Virus record (IMG/VR): IMGVR_UViG_3300032116_001628
Span: 1 to 20,341 of that record
DNA length: 20,341 nucleotides
Reading direction: 5' to 3' (one strand)
Source of the DNA: a virus
How positions within the stretch are numbered: position 1 is the stretch's first letter; each line of letters starts with the position of its first letter. This document shows, in pieces, positions 5,762 through 13,843 of the stretch. The notes beneath the pieces are model-generated. The model worked only from the letters and a program-made list of their open reading frames with translations, made no database searches and was not told the DNA's origin. The position numbers and the translations under genes are program-made.

Positions 5762-8700
5762 TTATTTATTATTTACTAAATAATTAATTTGGGTTTGTAG
5801 ATTGTTTATTTGCTTTTGCTGTTCTTTTATTGCCTCTATCAATAGTGGTACTAACTTCTCATATTGTACAGTTAAATAGTCTTCTCCTGTTATTGACTTG
5901 TCATTTCCATTATTATCGAATGGAGCTAATTTAACTGCTTCAGGAAGTACTGCTTGAACGTCTTGTGCAAATACGCCAACTAATGATTCTTCTGTGTTGT
6001 AGTTGGCTAATTCTTTTGCTTTATTATTCCAGTTATAAGTAAAGCCTATCAATTTTTCTACTTTCTCTAATGGTGTTTCTATAGACTTAATATTAGTCTT
6101 TAAACGTCTATCTGATGAGTATGCTACTATATCATTTGATGCATCTATTCTACCATCAGTCGCATTTGGTGCTACATTCACACCTAGAGCTCCTGTGTTA
6201 ACTCTAGCATCTCCTACTATATCTAGTCTATATGTTGGGTTCGTATTATTAATACCAACTTCACCACTAGATTTTAATGTAACTCTTTCTGATGTGTCTG
6301 AGCTTCTAATGTGTAGACCGCCAGTACCAAAATCCATATAATTTTCTGTACCGTTTAAATGCAGTCTAAATCTATTTCCTGAATCGGCATTATTACCCAT
6401 CCATATATTAGTAACAGAATCTGTTAAGAATAAGTCTCCTCCTGTTAATGTAAGTTTTGATCCTGGTGATACTGTGCCTATACCAACATTGGTGCCATTA
6501 TCAAATATTGGAACGCCTGTATTACCAATAGTAGTAGCAGAAGTAAATTTAGCTACATAGTTTGTTGTTCCTGATACAGCTACTGATGTACCACTAGTAC
6601 CTGAACTACCAGATGATCCAGGTCCACCAGTTTGTCCAGATGTTCCAGATGTGCCGCTACTTCCTCTAGTGCCAGATGTACCAGACGAGCCAGATGTTCC
6701 AGATGAGCCAGGTGCACCAGTTTGTCCAGATGTTCCAGATGAGCCAGGTGCACCAGTTTGTCCAGATGTTCCAGATGAGCCAGGTGCACCAGTTTGTCCA
6801 GATGTTCCAGAGCTACCAGATGATCCAGGTGCACCAGTTTGTCCAGATGTTCCAGAGCTACCAGATGATCCAGGTGCACCAGTTTGTCCAGATGTTCCAG
6901 ATGAGCCAGGTGCACCAGTTTGTCCAGATGTTCCAGAGCTACCAGATGATCCAGGTCCACCAGTTTGTCCAGATGTTCCAGATGTGCCGCTACTTCCTCT
7001 AGTGCCAGATGTACCAGACGAGCCAGATGTTCCAGATGAGCCAGGTGCACCAGTTTGTCCAGATGTTCCAGATGAGCCAGGGGCTCCATTTGCTCCACTA
7101 GTACCAGACGAGCCAGATGTTCCAGATGAGCCAGGGGCTCCATTTGCTCCACTAGTACCAGACGAGCCAGATGTTCCAGATGAGCCAGGGGCTCCATTTG
7201 CTCCACTAGTACCAGACGAGCCAGATGTTCCAGATGAGCCAGGGGCTCCATTTGCTCCACTAGTACCAGACGAGCCAGATGTTCCAGATGAGCCAGGGGC
7301 TCCATTTGCTCCAGATGTACCTGCGCTACCAGATGTTCCAGATGAGCCAGGGGCTCCATTTGCTCCACTAGTACCAGACGAGCCAGATGTTCCAGATGAG
7401 CCAGGGGCTCCATTTGCTCCAGATGTGCCGCTACTTCCTCTAGTGCCAGATGTACCAGACGAGCCAGATGTTCCAGATGAGCCAGGGGCTCCATTTGCTC
7501 CAGATGTACCTGCGCTACCAGATGTTCCAGATGAGCCAGGTGCACCAGTTTGTCCAGATGTTCCAGATGAGCCAGGGGCTCCATTTGCTCCAGATGTGCC
7601 TGCGCTACCAGATGTTCCAGATGAGCCAGGGGCTCCATTTGCTCCAGATGTGCCTGCGCTACCAGCTGTACCAGATGAGCCATTTGTTCCTGAACTTCCA
7701 GAGGTGCCTGAGCTACCTGAGGTTCCAGATGAACCTGTCGTGCCTGAACTTCCAGTTGTTCCACTGCTTCCTGAAGTTCCTGAGCTACCTCGTGTACCGG
7801 ATGATCCAGAAGATCCTGCAGATCCCGATGTACCTGAACTTCCTGCTGTACCTGAGCTACCAGCAGTACCAGATGAACCTGTCGTGCCTGAACTTCCTGT
7901 AGTACCAGATGAGCCATTTGTTCCTGAACTACCAGCTGTACCAGAGCTTCCTGAGGTTCCAGAACTTCCTGAGGTTCCGCTACTTCCTGTTGTTCCAGAA
8001 CTTCCTCGAGTACCTGATGTGCCACTGCTTCCTGCCGTACCTGAACTACCTGATGTGCCAGCTGAACCAGCAGTACCTGCACTACCAGATGTGCCAGAAC
8101 TTCCAGATGTTCCTGCACTACCACCAGTGCCTGAACTTCCTGTAGTACCTGATGAGCCATTTGTTCCTGAGCTGCCTGAAGTACCTGAGCTGCCTGAAGT
8201 ACTTGAACTACCAGATGTACCAGAGCTTCCTGTTGTTCCAGAACTTCCTGTCGTACCAGAGCTTCCTGATGTTCCTGAGCTACCTCGAGTGCCAGACGTG
8301 CCAGACGAGCCTGCAGATCCTGATGTTCCTGAACTACCTGAGGTTCCGCTACTTCCTGTCGTTCCAGAACTACCAGCGGTACCAGATGAACCGGTCGTAC
8401 CGCTACTTCCTGTTGAACCTGAACTACCTGCAGTGCCTGCTGAACCAGAGGAACCTGTTGTTCCAGAACTTCCAGAAGTTCCAGAAGTTCCAGAAGAGCC
8501 AGTAGTTCCTGAACTACCTGATGTACCAAATGTTTCACCTGATGTACCTGCAGTTCCTGAACTTCCTGCTGTACCTGAACTTCCTGTAGTGCCTGAACTT
8601 CCTGCAGTACCTGACGTGCCAGACGAGCCTGCTGAACCAGAACTTCCAGATGTGCCAGAAGTACCAGATGAGCCAGTTGTTCCTGAACTTCCTGTAGTGC

Positions 8701-10681
8701 CTGAACTTCCTGAGGTTCCTGAGCTACCTCGAGTGCCTGACGTGCCAGACGAGCCTGCTGAACCAGAACTTCCAGATGTGCCAGAAGTACCAGATGAGCC
8801 AGTTGTTCCTGAACTTCCTGCTGTGCCTGAGCTTCCTGATGTTCCCGAGCTACCTCGAGTACCTGATGTGCCAGACGAGCCTGCTGAACCAGAACTTCCA
8901 GATGTGCCAGAAGTACCAGATGAGCCTGTCGTGCCTGAACTTCCTGCTGTGCCAGAAGAACCGGCAGAACCAGTAGTACCAGCACTTCCAGACGTGCCAG
9001 AAGATCCTGACGAGCCAGAACTACCTGTAGTACCTGAAGTACCAAAAGTTTCTCCTGAAGTTCCTGCGGTACCTGATGAACCTGATGCCCCAGTCGCTCC
9101 AGAAGTGCCAGACGAGCCAGAACTTCCTGATGATCCTGATGTTCCTGAGCCTATTTGATAATCATTTATGCCATAGACTCTAAAACTACTTATTTTCCAT
9201 GTAGAAGTACCAGCTGTTTGAGTTATATCAACTGCTATGGTAACATTACCACCTGCTGTAAATGGCGCTACTGCTACTAGTGTTTGTCCAAATTCATGAA
9301 TATCACCTGCGCCACCTTCACCTTGTAACTCTATTGTTTTTCTTAAGGTGCCTCCATAAGACGCACTTACAATTAATGTAGCATCAGCATTAGTTGGAGA
9401 AATAAGTACAGCTTCTACCTCAGTCATAATCTGGGTGTATGTATTTGCCGCTAGCGTATAAGATTTTACACTTGCATTATCTACTGTACCTGTTGAGTCT
9501 GTTGTATCAAAGTATAATAAATTTATTGATCCAGTTATATCTAAAGCAGGAACAGATTGTCCTGATGTGCCTGATGTACCAGTTTGTCCAGAACTTCCTG
9601 CAGTACCGCTAGATCCAGATGAGCCTGTGCTACCACTAGTACCAGAGCTTCCCGCACTTCCATTTTGTCCAGATGTGCCTGACGAACCAGTCGTACCAGA
9701 AGAACCAGAACTTCCTGTTGTTCCAGACGAGCCTGCTGTACCTGTAGAACCTGAACTTCCTGAGGTTCCAGACGAACCTGCTGAACCAGATGTTCCAGAG
9801 CTACCTGAAGATCCTGATGAACCAGACGATCCATTTTGACCAGATGTTCCTGAACTTCCTGCCGTACCTGAAGAACCATCACCTCCTGATGCACCAGCTA
9901 AGTTAACTTCCCAATTAGAATATGTTCCTGTTCCCACAACTGTTGATGGAGTTGCGAATTCAAAATATCCTGTTATAGGATTATAGTCTACAATTTGAAC
10001 CTCTTCATAGTTAAAGATATCGTATGCAATAATTGCTGTCTGAGCAATTGAGTATGCTAGCCCTCCTTCAACATATATACTACCACTAACTCCAAGGAGT
10101 AATGAACTTGTAGAATTAGTTAAGTACCTATCTCCTGATAAACCAGCAGTTCCAGCTGTGCCAGCAGTTCCAGATGTTCCAGAAGATCCTGAGCTACCTG
10201 CTGTTCCTGTACTTCCTGACGATCCTGAGCTACCAGATGTGCCAGATGATCCAGAACTACCTGAAGTCCCAGAACTTCCTGATGTTCCGGATGAACCGTC
10301 ACTACCAGCAGTACCGCTAGACCCAGAAGTACCAGACGTGCCAGATGAACCTGCAGAACCAGCAGATCCTGCACTACCTGCAGTACCTGAAGTAAATGAA
10401 GTTGATGAGATAGGTTGGCCATTAAGAATTAATGAGCCTGTTATATTTACAGAACCTGTTACTTGAATACCACTACCTGATACTAATAAACTACCAGTTA
10501 TTTCAGCAGAGCCAGAAAAAGGAAAACCAGAACCACCAAATCCGCCAGTTCCATAGAAAAAACTGCCAGATGTATCTGCTACTACAACTCTTGTTGCTAG
10601 GGTATTTGGTTGTAGATTAACTTTGAGAGTATTAAATCTAGCATTACCATCTTGCCTAGGTGCTTCTATTCTAAATCCCAT
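5762..10681 (-). CDS. Giant collagen-like tail fibre with S74 chaperone domain
   Basis: A 1639-residue fibre. Residues 1-98 form a virion-side head with GSLxVSG-type repeats (57-88). Collagen-like Gly-X-Y blocks follow at about 99-183, 266-374 and 511-1364, separated by globular beta-rich modules at 184-265 and 375-510. The triplets are mostly GSS, GTS, GSA, GTA, GTT, with GAN, GAP and GQT near the C-terminal side and almost no charged residue. Residues 1367-1520 make a tip domain (NVGIGTVSPGSKLTL, then a beta-rich region). Residues from 1523 are the Peptidase_S74 self-cleaving chaperone, with the catalytic SDRRLK (1523-1528), GVFAQDVQAVLPEAV and a C-terminal coiled coil. The family is known to trimerise the fibre and then cut itself off at this Ser. 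The gene is directly downstream of the glycosylation cluster, which may modify its Ser/Thr residues. Confidence 0.93.
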   Translation of the reverse strand: MGFRIEAPRQDGNARFNTLKVNLQPNTLATRVVVADTSGSFFYGTGGFGGSGFPFSGSAEITGSLLVSGSGIQVTGSVNITGSLILNGQPISSTSFTSGTAGSAGSAGSAGSSGTSGTSGSSGTAGSDGSSGTSGSSGTSGSSGSSGTSGSSGSSGSTGTAGSSGSSGTSGTAGTAGTAGLSGDRYLTNSTSSLLLGVSGSIYVEGGLAYSIAQTAIIAYDIFNYEEVQIVDYNPITGYFEFATPSTVVGTGTYSNWEVNLAGASGGDGSSGTAGSSGTSGQNGSSGSSGSSGSSGTSGSAGSSGTSGSSGSTGTAGSSGTTGSSGSSGTTGSSGTSGQNGSAGSSGTSGSTGSSGSSGTAGSSGQTGTSGTSGQSVPALDITGSINLLYFDTTDSTGTVDNASVKSYTLAANTYTQIMTEVEAVLISPTNADATLIVSASYGGTLRKTIELQGEGGAGDIHEFGQTLVAVAPFTAGGNVTIAVDITQTAGTSTWKISSFRVYGINDYQIGSGTSGSSGSSGSSGTSGATGASGSSGTAGTSGETFGTSGTTGSSGSSGSSGTSGSAGTTGSAGSSGTAGSSGTTGSSGTSGTSGSSGSAGSSGTSGTRGSSGTSGSSGTAGSSGTTGSSGTSGTSGSSGSAGSSGTSGTRGSSGTSGSSGTTGSSGTTGSSGTSGTSGSSGSAGSSGTSGTAGSSGTTGSSGTAGSSGTAGTSGETFGTSGSSGTTGSSGTSGTSGSSGTTGSSGSAGTAGSSGSTGSSGTTGSSGTAGSSGTTGSSGTSGSSGTSGSAGSSGTSGTRGSSGTSGSSGTTGSSGTTGSSGTSGSSSTSGSSGTSGSSGTNGSSGTTGSSGTGGSAGTSGSSGTSGSAGTAGSAGTSGSSGTAGSSGTSGTRGSSGTTGSSGTSGSSGTSGSSGTAGSSGTNGSSGTTGSSGTTGSSGTAGSSGTAGSSGTSGSAGSSGSSGTRGSSGTSGSSGTTGSSGTTGSSGTSGSSGTSGSSGTNGSSGTAGSAGTSGANGAPGSSGTSGSAGTSGANGAPGSSGTSGQTGAPGSSGTSGSAGTSGANGAPGSSGTSGSSGTSGTRGSSGTSGANGAPGSSGTSGSSGTSGANGAPGSSGTSGSAGTSGANGAPGSSGTSGSSGTSGANGAPGSSGTSGSSGTSGANGAPGSSGTSGSSGTSGANGAPGSSGTSGSSGTSGANGAPGSSGTSGQTGAPGSSGTSGSSGTSGTRGSSGTSGTSGQTGGPGSSGSSGTSGQTGAPGSSGTSGQTGAPGSSGSSGTSGQTGAPGSSGSSGTSGQTGAPGSSGTSGQTGAPGSSGTSGQTGAPGSSGTSGSSGTSGTRGSSGTSGTSGQTGGPGSSGSSGTSGTSVAVSGTTNYVAKFTSATTIGNTGVPIFDNGTNVGIGTVSPGSKLTLTGGDLFLTDSVTNIWMGNNADSGNRFRLHLNGTENYMDFGTGGLHIRSSDTSERVTLKSSGEVGINNTNPTYRLDIVGDARVNTGALGVNVAPNATDGRIDASNDIVAYSSDRRLKTNIKSIETPLEKVEKLIGFTYNWNNKAKELANYNTEESLVGVFAQDVQAVLPEAVKLAPFDNNGNDKSITGEDYLTVQYEKLVPLLIEAIKEQQKQINNLQTQINYLVNNK
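6606..7081 (-). repeat. 36/45-nt tandem units and a 143-bp exact duplication
   Basis: Within the C-terminal side of the fibre repeat, 6606-6748 and 6939-7081 are identical over 143 bases and 333 bases apart. Between them the GQTGAPGSSGTSG-coding unit starts at 6711, 6747, 6783, 6828, 6873, 6909 and 6954, so spacings are 36 or 45 bases. All are multiples of 9, keeping the Gly-X-Y phase. High DNA identity marks recent duplication by slippage or recombination. Confidence 0.9.
7081..7296 (-). repeat. 54-nt tandem repeat, four near-exact units
   Basis: Units begin at 7081, 7135, 7189 and 7243; the next, from 7297, starts alike and then diverges. Each codes for the 18-residue unit GANGAPGSSGTSGSSGTS. 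Inspection shows no base change among these units, so this block is the most recently expanded part of the fibre gene. Confidence 0.9.
8616..8993 (-). repeat. 126-nt higher-order repeat, three copies
   Basis: A segment starting GTGCCAGACGAGCCTGCTGA on the plus strand recurs at 8616, 8742 and 8868, exactly 126 bases (42 residues, 14 triplets) apart, with some synonymous differences between copies. Each copy is bounded by a Gly-Thr-Arg triplet on the protein side. This is an older, more diverged layer of repetition than the 54-nt block. Confidence 0.8.
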
Positions 10682-10698
10682 CGTGGTTTGATCTTTTA

Positions 10699-10717
10699 GT
10701 ACTTATTATATAAGTAC
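10699..10717. other. Perfect 7-bp inverted repeat in the fibre leader
   Basis: GTACTTA (10699-10705) and TAAGTAC (10711-10717) flank a 5-base loop, 17 bases before the fibre ATG. On the coding strand no T-run follows it, so it is not a typical terminator. It might be an RNA hairpin in the fibre leader or an operator; low stability is expected because the stem is A/T-rich. Confidence 0.5.
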
Positions 10718-10744
10718 ATTGACTAATGTTTACTTACTATATTA

Positions 10745-10754
10745 TATAAATATT
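10745..10754 (-). promoter_or_regulatory. ATATTTAT-type upstream motif before the fibre gene
   Basis: The coding strand reads AATATTTATA in the 100-base gap between the heptosyltransferase gene and the fibre gene. It is 63 bases before the fibre ATG, farther than at other genes, with the 7-bp inverted repeat in between. It may give the fibre a separate start from the glycosylation block. Confidence 0.42.
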
Positions 10755-10781
10755 CATTGAATCAAATCCAGAGTTTTATAA

Positions 10782-12860
10782 CTATAGTTCGTTTTTAATT
10801 AGCCTAATTACTTCTTCACCAGAAATAGTTTTACTACATTCAAATTGTCTTTGGGTGTTTTTATGTTTAGGACACCAATTCCAATCTCCTGGATCTAACT
10901 TATGCGTATTGAAGCAACCTCTACAGAAGCCATCTTTTGTATAAACTCTTATGCAATCTTCAAATTCAGTAACAGGATTAGAGAATCCAGATATAACGCA
11001 TGTTCTAGTACCTAGTGCCCAACTAAGCCAACTAAGTCCACTACTAATACCTATAAACATTTTTGATCGTTGTAGTATATCAATAGTAGCTTCTATGCTA
11101 GTATCATTTAAATATTCAACTCCAATAGGGTTTTTGTTACCCATATAACCGTCTTCTTCTTTAGATATTAGAATTACTCTATATCCTAGACTCTTTACAT
11201 AGTCAACTACTTTTTGCCAACCTGTTTTATTATTCCAATATTTAGATTGTGCTGTACTATGTACTGCAATTGTAACTATTTTTTCTTTCTTTACATTTTT
11301 CTTTACGGCCATTCTAGGCTTTACTTCTTTATAGTCAAGACCTAGAATATCAGATGCAGTCTTTTGTAGTTGTATATTTTTAAACTCACTAGAATGTCTA
11401 TTATAATCAATTGAACCGTCTTCTTTATAGAACCAACCAATTAAATACATAGCGTGTAGATTAGTAACTTCTACTGCTGGTTCAACAAATTGAAATTCAG
11501 GATATTCTTTCTCAAAGAACTTATTCCAGAATGTAGATACTATCATCTCACAACCATGCTTCTTTTCAAACTCTTTTATTTGAGGGAACCATGCTAATGT
11601 ATCACCTAAAGATTTAGATTCTAAAGCTACATAAACTCTTTTTGCTTTTAAGTTCATTTTATATTCAAAGACACTTTTACCATCATCTACTTTTATTTTC
11701 CAATCAACAAAGTAACTAACATTGGCTCTGATCCAATGATCTTTTTTAATCTTTCCTGAATGGTGAATTATACCGGTCTTTTGATCTATAAATTCTACGT
11801 TATATTCTTTGTCTAGGCCTCCTTTTATTTCTAAGTAAGGACCATTTATGAAATGGATATTAAAATCAGGTTCAGGAACTTTTGATTCTATGGCTAATTT
11901 TTTAATGGTATTATAACTATTAATAAGTTGACTAGTCATATTGTCTTCATATTTTTCTAATAATTCAATAGTCCTATTTTTCCAAGACCTTTCTATAGCC
12001 GTTGTTCTTGCTAATTTAGACTGTCTTTGATATTTTATAGGATCTAATAATTTAATTATCTTTTCTTTTATTTCTTCTGTATTTCTTTCTACTCTTACAA
12101 GTCCTTTTAACTCATTATTATCTTCATACGTACCTATAACTGGTAAACCTGATGCCATTGCTTCAAGCAGGGTTAAATTAGGATGGCCGGCCTCTAAAAT
12201 AGACGGGTGTAAAAAGATAGTATGCTGTTTATATAAGTCTCTTAACGCGTCTTCTGTAAGATCATATAGTACTGTTAGTTTATCATAAGGAAGTTTTTCT
12301 CTTTCAAAATAAGATTGATTATTTTTAGGACCTGCTATAGTTAAAGGTAACTCAAGCTCTTTAGCAGCTTGTATAGCATATCCAAAACCTTTTCTATCTT
12401 CAGCTTGATCATGTATAAAACCGTTGTTTGCTACGCATAAAAGTCTATGTTCTTTATTACCAGAAGGAGTAAAGTAGTCAGTATTAACTCCATGTGAAAA
12501 GTATTCTGGTATTCCTTCAAAATAGTCTACTAAATACTTAGCAGGTACAAACGCTTTCTTTGCATTCTTTATAGCCTCTAGGTTTTCTTTGTAAGCATGT
12601 GAATCTTTACCATATAAGTAAGCATGGTGATCATGCATAGTGAAATAATAAGGAATACCTTTCTTATGCGCCAGGTTTGCAAGATTTGCCACATGAATAT
12701 GAACTATATCATAATCCTTTATATCGTCCAGAAATAGGATCTGTGAGTCGTGGCCTAGTTCTTGGAGGCATTTATGTGTTTCCCATATAATTTTCTCTAC
12801 TGCACCCCAACCATTAGGTGGAATTGGTATTAATCCTGGCGTAACATTGATTATTTTCAT
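10782..12860 (-). CDS. GT4 glycosyltransferase fused to TibC/Aah-like O-heptosyltransferase
   Basis: A 692-residue two-enzyme chain. Residues 1-310 are a GT4 glycosyltransferase with the N-terminal GWGAVEKI loop, NNGFIHDQAEDRKGFG and LHPSILEAGHPNLTLLEAMA; the two glutamates (E223, E233) are two residues farther apart than the usual EX7E. Residues 335-395 are a beta-rich segment. Residues 405-692 match the autotransporter O-heptosyltransferase family (TibC, Aah): ALESKSLGDTLAWFP (412-426), STFWN, IAVHSTAQSKYWNN (531-544) and GISSGLSWLSWALG (604-617). C646, C649, C663 and C675 correspond in order to the four cysteines known to bind iron in TibC. That family adds heptose to Ser/Thr of repetitive surface adhesins. 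The gene starts 5 bases after the previous stop and is the last gene before the fibre, which I infer is its acceptor. Confidence 0.87.
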   Translation of the reverse strand: MKIINVTPGLIPIPPNGWGAVEKIIWETHKCLQELGHDSQILFLDDIKDYDIVHIHVANLANLAHKKGIPYYFTMHDHHAYLYGKDSHAYKENLEAIKNAKKAFVPAKYLVDYFEGIPEYFSHGVNTDYFTPSGNKEHRLLCVANNGFIHDQAEDRKGFGYAIQAAKELELPLTIAGPKNNQSYFEREKLPYDKLTVLYDLTEDALRDLYKQHTIFLHPSILEAGHPNLTLLEAMASGLPVIGTYEDNNELKGLVRVERNTEEIKEKIIKLLDPIKYQRQSKLARTTAIERSWKNRTIELLEKYEDNMTSQLINSYNTIKKLAIESKVPEPDFNIHFINGPYLEIKGGLDKEYNVEFIDQKTGIIHHSGKIKKDHWIRANVSYFVDWKIKVDDGKSVFEYKMNLKAKRVYVALESKSLGDTLAWFPQIKEFEKKHGCEMIVSTFWNKFFEKEYPEFQFVEPAVEVTNLHAMYLIGWFYKEDGSIDYNRHSSEFKNIQLQKTASDILGLDYKEVKPRMAVKKNVKKEKIVTIAVHSTAQSKYWNNKTGWQKVVDYVKSLGYRVILISKEEDGYMGNKNPIGVEYLNDTSIEATIDILQRSKMFIGISSGLSWLSWALGTRTCVISGFSNPVTEFEDCIRVYTKDGFCRGCFNTHKLDPGDWNWCPKHKNTQRQFECSKTISGEEVIRLIKNEL

Positions 12861-12865
12861 ACTCT

Positions 12866-13843
12866 TTATTTAAATCTTACAAAGCTTTTACTTCTTAATA
12901 TTCCTTCTCTTGTATATTTTTTAGTGTAGTTACCTACAGTCATAGTAAAGGTATCACTATTAGAATCTATGACTTCAGCTAAATATGTTTTAGATAATGG
13001 TAGATTCTTTGATACTACATCATTTATTTTAAAATCAATAAACTCATTAGAGTCTCCTGGGCTATTATAGATATATACGTAAGCAAGCTTATCTGTATTT
13101 TCTACTTTTACTATTCTTAGCTCAAAAGGATGTTGAATACCGTCTTCTCTAAAAGATGTTAAAGATGTTTTACTATCTTTAAAATATTCACTAAAATGCG
13201 CAGATTTTATTATCATTACATTATTTAGCTTATCTTGATTTTTTAATGATCGATATAAAAAGTTTTCTAAAATACCAAAACTACCTATTTTATAACAAAC
13301 ATCATTATATTCATCTACATTTTTAGGATCTGGGAAGTTATTTAAAAAATACTCAGTATCGCAGCAAAAAATATTAGACTCTAAAACAGGATCTGATTCT
13401 AATGAAAAAAACCAACCTTTTTTATTTTCTAAATATGCTTGGTTTGTAAGACTTTTAATCTTTTCAATATCTGATACTGAATATTCTGAATCTGATTCTA
13501 TATAGTAAAAGGTTTTATAGTAGTCTCTAGCAAATCTTAATCCATTCATTATTAGTCTATATATAGCAAAACCAGGATGGGTTGATGATCCTTCTATATA
13601 TCCTTGAAAATAGAACTGGTCACAATCTCCGTAAATATAAACGTCTTCATTTAGAACCATTTCATTTCGATAGTCATAAATGTAATAGTTAACCATATTT
13701 TGTGTTTCAATATCAGCAGGATAATGAGTACAAAGCATGATGTCAAAATGTTCTCTAAAACTATTTATACAATTCTTTAATATCTGTTTAGATTTTTCAG
13801 AAGACGGATATGATCCTAATATAACTAAGTCTTTTTTATTCAT
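12866..13843 (-). CDS. Putative GT-A-type glycosyltransferase with C-terminal beta domain
   Basis: A 325-residue protein. I place the start at the ATG at 13843, which overlaps the upstream TAA as TAATG, rather than at an in-frame TTG farther upstream. It opens DLVILGSYPSSEKS, a pattern typical of a phage/bacterial sugar-transferase group, and has a YIYDYRNEM segment (54-62), a HPGFAIYRLIMNGLRFAR segment and YYIESDSEYS (113-122), where ESD could serve as the DxD-like metal site. Residues from about 250 look like a small beta-sandwich (YVYIYNSPGDSNEFIDFKIND). Its organisation parallels the 361-residue gene two genes upstream (14934-16019), so I treat the two as distant paralogues. Donor and acceptor are unknown; the setting says glycan assembly. 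Confidence 0.68.
   Translation of the reverse strand: MNKKDLVILGSYPSSEKSKQILKNCINSFREHFDIMLCTHYPADIETQNMVNYYIYDYRNEMVLNEDVYIYGDCDQFYFQGYIEGSSTHPGFAIYRLIMNGLRFARDYYKTFYYIESDSEYSVSDIEKIKSLTNQAYLENKKGWFFSLESDPVLESNIFCCDTEYFLNNFPDPKNVDEYNDVCYKIGSFGILENFLYRSLKNQDKLNNVMIIKSAHFSEYFKDSKTSLTSFREDGIQHPFELRIVKVENTDKLAYVYIYNSPGDSNEFIDFKINDVVSKNLPLSKTYLAEVIDSNSDTFTMTVGNYTKKYTREGILRSKSFVRFK

Noticed and set aside
6580-9045. A second long minus-strand frame (821 codons) made of Leu, Val, Gln and His repeats, plus several smaller ones in the same area.
   Set aside because: This is a shifted frame of the same repeat, open only because the repeat units lack stop codons in all frames. The Gly-X-Y frame continues into recognisable head and S74 domains; the shifted one does not.
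6600-9120. Short direct repeats considered as a CRISPR array.
   Set aside because: The units are 36-54 bases without unique spacers and keep a coding phase of 9 bases, so they are protein-coding repeats.
6651-9158. A plus-strand 835-codon open frame rich in PDVPDEP-type repeats.
   Set aside because: It is the antisense image of the Gly-X-Y coding repeat. Gly and Ser codons read backwards give Pro, Asp, Glu and Val codons without stops. It has no independent start context or domain.
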